Shown one piece after another: positions 57,401 through 64,000 of a DNA stretch of 64,000 bases; positions within the stretch are counted from its first letter, which is position 1; each line of letters begins with the position of its first letter. The notes below the pieces were generated by a model. That model did no database searches. It saw only the letters and a list, made by a program, of their open reading frames with translations, and was not told the origin of the DNA. The DNA lies in NCBI GenBank assembly GCA_949752735.1, contig OX457042.1, forward strand, positions 32,464,289 through 32,528,288, read 5' to 3'. This DNA is from Lumbricus terrestris (taxonomy: Eukaryota > Annelida > Clitellata > Crassiclitellata > Lumbricidae). The position numbers and the translations under genes were made by a program.

Positions 57401-57816
57401 TCAATATAATTATAGGCTATATATAAAAGAATCAATGCACTAGTCGGCAGTCCTTTGAGTAGCAGCCGAGGGTAATAGCCTATTTAGTCTTTTTTAAATC
57501 AGATAGAAGAGCTTTTTGCGCTGTCAATTGTTCCTTTTTAGCAGTGTGCAGGTTTTCTGTGTTTCGTTCTTTTTCTAGCAGGTTCTTTGCATTCTCAATT
57601 GTTCTTTTTCATCAGACACCATGTTCTTTGTGCAGTCATTCGTTCATCTTTTATCGAGCGGCTGCTTGACAATGTTCTTTTGCGCTGACGATCGTTCGTT
57701 TTGACAAACACAAATCGCGCTATATGGTCTGCAACAAAATAATTCGAACAGACTGAATTTCTCTCGCGCTTTGCGGACAAAAACTGAAGTTGAGTTTAAC
57801 TGATATAGGCCTAGCC

Positions 57817-57864
57817 TACCCTATTTTGATAGCCTATAATCATATAGGCTATCAAAATAGGGTA
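57817..57864. repeat. Perfect 22-bp inverted repeat (hairpin), 4-nt loop
   Basis: Arms 57817-57838 and 57843-57864 (taccctattttgatagcc... and its exact complement), loop atca. Each arm ends at the loop with a piece of the common TATAGGC motif. Confidence 0.95.
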
Positions 57865-58215
57865 TGACAAATATTGTTATCCAGGCTCAAGTATTAGATT
57901 AGAAGCAGGTTAAGCTGAGGCTATTAAGAGCTTAGTAACAGCTGCAGCTAGCGTAGGCTACTTTCAAAACTTGAACGATTTCATTGTACGATGCAACGGT
58001 TGAACTTTCTTCTGCCAGACAATAATTATTGGTGAGCGTTGTGGCGCTTATAGGTCAATAGGTGACACTGAATGCAGGCTGTTGCGAGCTGTGATATGTG
58101 ACCTTATTACTTTAGACTGTTCCTCAACCAATATGGTCCACATAGGCTGAGACAGAGCACACAGTCTGCGTTCTCGACCTCATAGCTTCGAACACACGTA
58201 TGAAGACATAAAAAA

Positions 58216-58570
58216 ATGCAAAATTACAGTTACAAGATTCAGATAGGTCTGTTGAATAATTGGAAGGACTACAAAACCAAAGAAGAGGTGCTGCAGCTGG
58301 TGCAAGAAGAAAGATCGCTGATTGGTACAATACGGAAGAGGCAGCTAGATGAACTGGCCGGGGCACAAGTTGTGGGAGACTCGCTCTTGAGGACGGTACT
58401 CGAGGGAAGAATGGAGGTAAAGAGAGCACCAGGAAGACCAAGAAAGATGATGATGGACTGGTTGATGGACAGAGAAAATGGACGAGGATATAAAGATATC
58501 AAAGAAAAAAGCACAGAATAGACAAGAATGGTGTCGTTGGAATCTTGGACCTGCATGTCTAATGGTAGAA
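58216..58570 (+). pseudogene. LINE endonuclease/reverse-transcriptase C-terminal remnant
   Basis: The plus frame 58216-58521 carries EEVLQLVQEERSLIGTIRKR, then L-x-G-R-M-E-V-K-R-A-P-G-R-P-R and M-D-W, the conserved C-terminal pattern of RTE-type and related LINE reverse transcriptases (I-x-K-R-K..., G-K-R-x-R-G-R-x-R). The usual ending W-x-x-x-V appears only after a one-base frame change near 58515 (QEWCRWNLG), and the RT domain is missing. A decayed, 5'-truncated insertion. Short for the family by several hundred residues. Confidence 0.65.
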
Positions 58571-58649
58571 CACTAATAAAGAAGGTCTGTTACAAAACCT
58601 CGACTTTCACAAAGACTGACCCCTAAGTGAAAGAAACTCAAGGAATGGC

Positions 58650-59640
58650 TAATATGAAATGTGTTCTTACCAATCGTCTGTATTGACCCATGCCATTCTG
58701 TTGTCACGGGTGACACTAATTATAAATGTGTTCAGTTCTTGGGGCGACTCTTTTCCAATCGTTTGAGAGATTCTTGTATCAACTCCAGCATGGATTACAC
58801 ATTCCGAAGGAGAGTCAACTTCACGAAGTCAGTTAATTACTGCAGCGTTCAGTTCAATTTCGATGTGTCGCAGATCCTCGAAGCTCTTAATATAGCGGGT
58901 CAATTTCAGTCTCTTCATTCGGGTCAACCATCGAGCAGCAGCTCTTTCTCGGCGCTTCCGATTCCCTCTGCAGACGACACTCTGACTTGACGGACTCTTC
59001 ATGCAGGAATCTCGCTGCTGGCTACGAAGGAGGGGAGGAGGAGGAGGAGGAGGAGGAGGAGGAGGAGGAGGAGGAGGAGGAGGCCACGGACCTTCTCCAG
59101 AATTAGCCAACTGAAACCGCCTCATCATGACCATCCGAGTCATCGTAGTCGTTCACCGTCAGGAAATCTCAATGAATTGGATGAAGAGATACCGAAAGCG
59201 TATGTCGACATAACTTCGTCATCGTTATCGTCATCGTCGTCTGTCCCTCCCCCTCCCCAGGGTCACATTCACAGCACGTCGCGGGGAGGAATTGGGAAGC
59301 TGAGGCGGGAATGACCTTGGTGAAGAAGGCGTCGTCGACGTCGTCGTTGACAAGGATCATCTCCGACTGTCGCACACCCTCCTCCTCGTTATTTCCGGTG
59401 TCCACCACCGGCAACTCGGTTCCTCCAACATCTACCACGACGGCTGCAGATTCAGCTCCAGCAGATCACTCGGCGACGAATGTCTCGCGGTTCTTGCCAG
59501 CTGCTTCTCTGGACGTCTCTGCAGACTTATTCCTCTGCATTCCCATCCGTACGCTACAGTGTCGACCCGGTCGATCTTCCTCTGCTTGGTGCCAGGCAGC
59601 ACCCGGCGCAATTAACCGACGCAATTAGCCTAATACCGGT
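58650..59640. other. CpG-rich region, possible exon(s), strand unresolved
   Basis: Composition resembles the coding exons at 1-3555. A plus frame without ATG is open from 58991 to 59314 (Ser/Pro-rich after a poly-Arg run made by the GGA repeat). Another plus frame runs to 59628 from a convincing pyrimidine-tract acceptor ctccccctccccag at 59264. A minus frame is open from 59465 to 59169. No domain is recognised and no complete splice set found, so I call no gene. Confidence 0.3.
59029..59083. repeat. (GGA)n trinucleotide run
   Basis: About 17 units of gga in the CpG-rich region. Confidence 0.95.
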
Positions 59641-59847
59641 ACTCTCACATCGCAATACTAGCACAAGAGAATCTCTTTAAAATTTGCTCTCGAAAATATC
59701 AAGCAATTAAGTAGAGCAACTCTGTTTACTGTCTCTCTCTCTCTTTCACAAAATGACGTAACAGCGTAAGCAAGACAAAAACGATGACGTCACTCGCTAT
59801 AGAGAAATATTTATTGGATTATGACGTTGCCGTGTTAATTCATTCAT

Positions 59848-59906
59848 TCTCGGAATTTACATAGCGCCCCTTTAAGAAATTTACTCAGAAGCGCTCCCAG
59901 CCCAGC
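59848..59906 (-). mobile_element. SINE A 3'-tail fragment
   Basis: The reverse complement contains ggagcgcttctgagtaaa and aggggcgctatgtaaattcc, matching SINE A tails. Confidence 0.55.
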
Positions 59907-60008
59907 CACGGCGAAAGAAAAAAGACTTGAGAGATTTAAGACGAAAAGTTTTACTGGTAGGATTAATAAGTGCAGATTTGAAGGGAGGTCATTTCAGATG
60001 GACGACCC

Positions 60009-60326
60009 CAGTAGCGGCGCTAGGGGAGCTAACCCCCCTAAAAAAGGTCATCGATTTTTCCCCATGTAGAAAAACGATTAACCCCTTTAGCCCCAAATAA
60101 CCGTAAAGGCACGCACTAGGTTTGGCAGACAGCCTGGCGGTCACGGAAAAGGACCAGTTTTCCAAGATTTCGACCAAATGATTAAAAAAAATTAAACAAA
60201 TAAAAATCATCAGAAATTTTGACGGGCAAAATGGAAAAAAAGGTCATCAGAAATTTTGGCGGCTGAAAGCGGAAAATTTTCGCCGCAAATTCAGCCTCCC
60301 CAACTGAAATCCTGGCGCTGCCACTG
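60009..60326. mobile_element. 318-bp hAT-type MITE, CAGTAGCGGCGC family
   Basis: Ends are CAGTAGCGGCGCTAGG and, inverted, CAGTGGCAGCGCCAGG. The flanks gacgaccc (60001-60008) and gacggccc (60327-60334) match at 7 of 8 positions. Repeated aaggtcatcagaaatttt blocks inside. Confidence 0.8.
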
Positions 60327-60327
60327 G

Positions 60328-60445
60328 ACGGCCCTGCAACTGCTCGGGCGCTTCGGTGTGAAACTCAGTGTCTGCGCTGTAGTCGGGAGTGCCACTGAGT
60401 AGATATCTCGAGCTTGAGGGGCGCTGTAGAAATAAATAAATAAGT
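60328..60445 (+). mobile_element. SINE A fragment (3' half)
   Basis: gcaactgctcgggcgcttcg, gtagtcgggagtgccactg, aggggcgctgtagaaataa with an ataaataaat end. Confidence 0.6.
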
Positions 60446-60799
60446 TCGAAAAGAGCGGGAAGATAACAACGGCATCAGGGATTAACGTGTGCCCGGAGCC
60501 CTGAACGGTCATGAACGGCGTCCAGGCACTTAATTATCAAATCAAATCTGAACTCCGACCTGCCACTTACTTCGCCTGCACACACACTGGAAAGCCAAGG
60601 AGCGTCCAGGCACTTCTTTTGTTGCACTTTAAGCGCTGCATATCTTCCAATAATCTTAAAATAATAATAATAATAATTTTCCTTTATTCAGCAATCCGTT
60701 TGACAACACAACCGGTTACGTGTACGCAGTTGAAGCAATTCGCAAGAACGCAGATCCCAAAATACACTAATCTTCACTATAGGCTACTAGTCCTAACTG

Positions 60800-60850
60800 G
60801 ACATGTTTAACGGCGCTGCCATTTCAAAGATGATTAGTGTCGCCACGCCA
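60800..60850 (-). repeat. Dispersed repeat C (fragment)
   Basis: tgtttaacggcgctgccatt, tcaaagatgattagtgtcgc; truncated. Confidence 0.65.
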
Positions 60851-60948
60851 ATTAGGTCCCCTATGTGTGCAGTCATTTTTCTTTCTACTTACTTACTTTT
60901 CTCCAATAAAGAGCCTAATTATAAGCCTAGACAGGTTACACCTCGTAA

Positions 60949-60964
60949 CCGGAAGTTGCCAATG
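60949..60964 (+). promoter_or_regulatory. Putative core promoter of VMA21: ETS-type site and CCAAT box
   Basis: aaccggaagttgccaatg combines an ETS/GABP-like CCGGAAGT with an overlapping CCAAT motif 73-88 bp upstream of the VMA21 ATG. This is typical of TATA-less housekeeping promoters. No TATA box is seen at the right distance. Confidence 0.45.
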
Positions 60965-61036
60965 AATCGCCAGAGGACCTTCTATTACTTTTTCCAGAGT
61001 ACCTAAGTATTATATCAGCGATAGAACGAGAAGACG

Positions 61037-61068
61037 ATGGATGACGATGGAGAAGAAAGGTTTTTGAG
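61037..61068 (+). CDS. VMA21: VMA21 exon 1 (coding part)
   Basis: 32 nt encoding the acidic N-terminus; donor TTGAG|gtaatt, phase 2. Confidence 0.85.
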
Positions 61069-63424
61069 GTAATTTGTCTTAAACAGTAAATGAAATCAGA
61101 TTGTATTTATTTCGTATTTGCCGACTATTTCATTTTTGTAAATGTTAAATGCGGACAGTGAAGGCTTGCTTTTATTCTCGCTTTGTTTACACGCTCAGCT
61201 GAACTGGTCTCCGCCTGTCCTATCCGATTTATCCGGTTCCGAAAAATCTTTGCCATAGCTTGGCTGTAATAGTGTTCGTACAAGGCGCTATATGAGCAAT
61301 TGATCCAGATCAAGTTAACAGGAAAACCACATGGCCAGTTTTAAATGGATGCAGGATCTCTAACGTAGGTTATTCTCAATTGCAAACTTACAAGTCTCAT
61401 TCCACTGCTGACTATTTCATTTGGCTTATAGTTCCCGACATGTTAAAAAAAGACAGAGTATAACAGGCACTAATTCCACATTCAGGAGCAGGCTCTTGTG
61501 CAGCCTTGCACATAATTGTCATCGCATTCTTTTTTCAATAGGTTGAAGACCAATTTGTTTGATTATCAGCTTGTTTGCCATGTCTGTCGCACTGACTCGC
61601 ACAACTGAGAAGTTGTCTTGCAGAGACACTGGGTAATTGGTCTATGATTACGATTACGCCATGGTGGAGCACGGTGGCCGATTGGTTAGAGCGTTCGGCC
61701 TGTAACACGAAGAGTATGAGTTTGATCCTCGTCTGAGGCGGCTATTGTATAGAGACCTTGAGCAAGTCCTTCAATCACAGTTGCTCTGTGCACAATATAA
61801 TTGCAGTTGCATCGTCGATATGTGAGCTTTGCAAGAAGGGCAATATCTAATTGAAGAACTTTATATTGTATAATGTATATTTTATGTTTTCCATTTGTCC
61901 ATTGTATTATTACGTGTCTTTGTGTTCTGCTGCAGGACGTACGAGACGCCGGTGGAAGTGATGGGAAAGCTGCTGCTGTTCACGTTATTTATGTTTAGTT
62001 TTCCGATCGTCACGTTCTTTGTCTTCAAGTGGTATTTATTCGAAGGTAAGCACAGTGTCCACAATTGAGGCATTGCACTCTGGAGTGGCCCAACACCATT
62101 GATAATCTCTAATCTCTATTAATCTTCTTGTCGCTCTATCCTACGCAGCTTGGTTCCAGAGACTCTGAACATCCGTCCACACCACCTGTCAGCTGTCGAC
62201 CGCATCCGTTGGTTGCCACCACCTGCGTGTGTGTGTGTGCCTCCCAACAGTGACTCTTCCAGCTTATTGTGCATTGTTTGCTTACTTGTGTATTATTTTT
62301 GTTCTTAATGACACCTAACATCAGACAGACCAGCCCATAGAGCGCCTCTGAGTGGATCTCTCTTAAAAAGTCGCTATATAACTTCTCGGAATGAATGAAT
62401 CTTTGCCTTCAAGTGGCCTAGAAGAAGAGGAGCAGTCCCTTAAGCTAGCCCTGAAATTGTATAGCGTTAAACCACCACTGCAGACATTTGGAGGATTCTT
62501 TTTAGTCGGCAAACTGTTCTAAGAGCCAGAGGGGATTACCACTCATGCCTTACCTTATGAGACTGAAACTTTAACCTATAATTATGCTTTGATTTTCATT
62601 AACTGATTATGTCAAGGGTGTTACATCTTTCTGCACTCAAAATTCCCCTTTCCTGAAGACATGAATAGAAATTTAATTTGTATTTATGTCTTCAGCAAAG
62701 TGGAGTTTTGTCACTAAGTTTGTTCATCACTGTTTTCTATCTTAACTTGTCAGCTGTATTGTTATAGTATTGTTCATGAGAATTTATAAACTTTACCATG
62801 TAGAGTACCTTACAATACAATACTAGCTGTTCAGAGGTTCTTTCAACATGATAGCCCCAGGAAATAAGAAAGTCTTTAAGGAGAGCAAGACTAGACTAGA
62901 GCAAAGTAGACTGAGACTATTGTGGCACGTCCCTCTCTGGAGTACACTGTTTTCATGATGAATTATTTGGCAGTTACATCTTCCTGGGCTCATCTACAAG
63001 GCGTGTAAAGTTCGCACTTTAGTTGGTACAGCTGAGACTTTGCCACTTGTCCCTATACAGCAAAGCCGTGAAAGTTGTCCATTCCAACCTCTTGGAGGGC
63101 CGGATATCATAGCTCCGAGGCCTGGAATGGTTATGTTTGCAATTTTTCAATAAATGCTTTAAATTACTGGTAATATATGAATTTCTCTGTTAGCTCAGTT
63201 TCTGTACCTGTTACTCGAAATTGTTATTCCTTATGTATTGTTATTTTTTCATATTATTTGCTGTTTCAGCCGTGTTTTCCTACCCAGGAGGCATCAGCAG
63301 TATTTACGCCGCCATTCCAGCCATCATCTCCGTCAACCTCGTCATCGCAGCTTATATTTACGTTGCATGGCACAGTGAACCCAGCGAAAATGACAGTTCA
63401 ACAGAGCAAAAGAAGACGGAATAA
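61037..63424 (+). CDS. VMA21: Vacuolar ATPase assembly integral membrane protein VMA21 (three exons)
   Basis: The exons are 61037-61068, 61936-62045 and 63270-63424, 297 nt in all, giving 98 residues plus stop (human VMA21 has 101). Introns are GT-AG, phases 2 and 1, and the joined frame is continuous. The product has a short acidic N-terminus (MDDDGEERFLR), a first membrane segment (about residues 20-45, GKLLLFTLFMFSFPIVTFFV), a luminal loop (FSYPGG), a second membrane segment (ISSIYAAIPAIISVNLVIAA) and Y-V-A-W before a charged tail ending QKKTE. This two-helix layout with the ...YVAW... block matches VMA21 (known as an ER-resident chaperone for assembly of the V0 sector of the proton pump). 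The intron after F-E sits at the loop, as in vertebrate genes by my recollection. The ATG has A at -3 and G at +4, a good Kozak context. Confidence 0.92.
61069..61935 (+). other. VMA21 intron 1
   Basis: 867 bp, GT-AG. It contains a tRNA-like SINE at about 61660-61812 and otherwise AT-rich sequence. Confidence 0.85.
61660..61812 (+). mobile_element. tRNA-derived SINE in VMA21 intron 1
   Basis: gcacggtggccgattggtta (A box), agagcgttcggcctgtaaca, a B-box-like gagtttgatcctc, then the shared SINE A body gcaagtccttcaatcacagt. The head differs from the other SINE A copies, suggesting a separate subfamily. Confidence 0.65.
61936..62045 (+). CDS. VMA21: VMA21 exon 2
   Basis: 110 nt; acceptor ctgctgcag, donor CGAAG|gtaagc, phase 1. 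Encodes the first membrane helix and K-W-Y-L-F-E. Confidence 0.9.
62046..63269 (+). other. VMA21 intron 2
   Basis: 1,224 bp, GT-AG, with a SINE-like tail aaaagtcgctatataacttc at 62365-62400. No other feature seen. Confidence 0.85.
63270..63424 (+). CDS. VMA21: VMA21 exon 3 (coding part)
   Basis: 155 nt including TAA; acceptor ttgctgtttcag. Encodes the loop, second membrane helix and hydrophilic C-terminus. Confidence 0.92.
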
Positions 63425-63950
63425 ACGAGACATGCAGACATTTCCCTAAACCTGGATCTGTCGGCCACCGGCGGTTTGAAATTAGCGGAAAATTGTGCAC
63501 TGATGCGCAGAGGAATGCAGGCTGCATGCTTGGCAGCAGTTTTTATGATTTGCTTGGATACTGAGAGTGATATCGCAAACACAAAAAGGATATTGGGATG
63601 TGACTCGTGGTTGTGTGCGGGCCTTCTGCCTGGAGTCTGTGATTTGATTTCGGAAGTCGGAGCGAACATCTTGAAAGTTTACACCAAATATGTCTTGCAT
63701 GTCAGAGGTTCTTGGTTCGGATCTGCGAAAGTCTGCCAGTATTGTGATCTGAAATAGCTCAGAGAACTGTAAAGTCTAAGTACACTGCACGCATGTACTG
63801 TCAATATTCCTAAAGGATATCTAGAACAGTGTATGACAGAGAGCTGTCATTTTTTGTTATTTGCCTGAGACAACAAGGTTAAAAAGTAAACACTACAGCA
63901 AAGTTTACTGTCATGTCTTTTGATAAATAAAAATTCGTTTAAACAACCAT
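63425..63950 (+). other. VMA21 3' untranslated region
   Basis: Follows the TAA at 63422-63424 and includes the AATAAA at 63926. Short open frames within it are not supported as genes. Confidence 0.7.
63926..63931 (+). terminator. Polyadenylation signal AATAAA of VMA21
   Basis: gataaataaaaattcg about 500 bp after the stop codon; the first canonical hexamer downstream. Confidence 0.7.
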
Positions 63951-64000
63951 GAAAAATAACATTCCCATCAACTGTAGCATTCTTGTCTAGGAAGCGACTG

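Larger units (their letters stand above)
56796..58215. other. Non-coding stretch
   Basis: It contains the gtgtaaaag repeat zone (57020-57400) and the 22-bp hairpin at 57817-57864. No gene seen. Confidence 0.5.

Noticed and set aside
63177..63757. Additional plus-strand frames of about 90 codons overlapping VMA21 exon 3 and the 3' UTR
   Set aside because: Out-of-frame shadows without domain or splice support.

Overview
The window is eukaryotic and reads as repeat-dense intergenic and intronic DNA from a marine invertebrate. A deuterostome, probably an echinoderm, is my best guess. The reasons are split genes with GT-AG introns, tRNA-like SINEs, many microsatellites, hAT- and piggyBac-type elements, a foldback element whose arms are about 15-bp tandem repeats (as in sea-urchin TU elements), and many copies of the palindrome TAGGCCTA. 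The species call is inference.

Two protein-coding genes can be supported. On the minus strand a long gene enters from about 13.8 kb and runs off the left edge. Its four coding exons (13402-13812, 6524-6672, 4660-5278, 1-3555) join in consistent phases 0, 2 and 0 and encode at least 1,577 residues of Ser/Arg/Pro-rich, low-complexity, repeat-containing protein. The last exon is open for 1,185 codons and is cut by the window. I do not recognise the family firmly. On the plus strand near the right end is a complete three-exon VMA21 gene (61037-63424, 98 residues), the V-ATPase assembly chaperone, with an ETS-type site and CCAAT box upstream and a poly(A) signal at 63926.

Between them lies about 47 kb dominated by mobile and simple repeats. 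8.7-13.2 kb holds a piggyBac-like element (TTAA ends), two hAT-type MITEs and a 5'-truncated LINE with (TAA)n tails. 13.9-36.5 kb holds more MITEs with exact 8-bp target duplications, SINEs and very long tetranucleotide arrays at 28.5-29.7 kb. 36.5-45 kb holds a 32-bp minisatellite, a 1.8-kb hAT-type element and further SINE-like repeats. 45.9-56.8 kb is a cluster of inverted-repeat elements: a 2.3-kb hAT-type element nested in another MITE, a 298-bp MITE, a 673-bp TU-like foldback (9-bp target duplication), and a 5,405-bp foldback with about 2.49-kb near-identical arms, a 428-bp spacer and a 6-bp target duplication. This last element is the most striking object in the window.

No CRISPR, rRNA or functional tRNA gene was seen. 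Many long open frames in the window (for example at 28.5-29.7 kb) are by-products of stop-free microsatellites and are not listed as genes.
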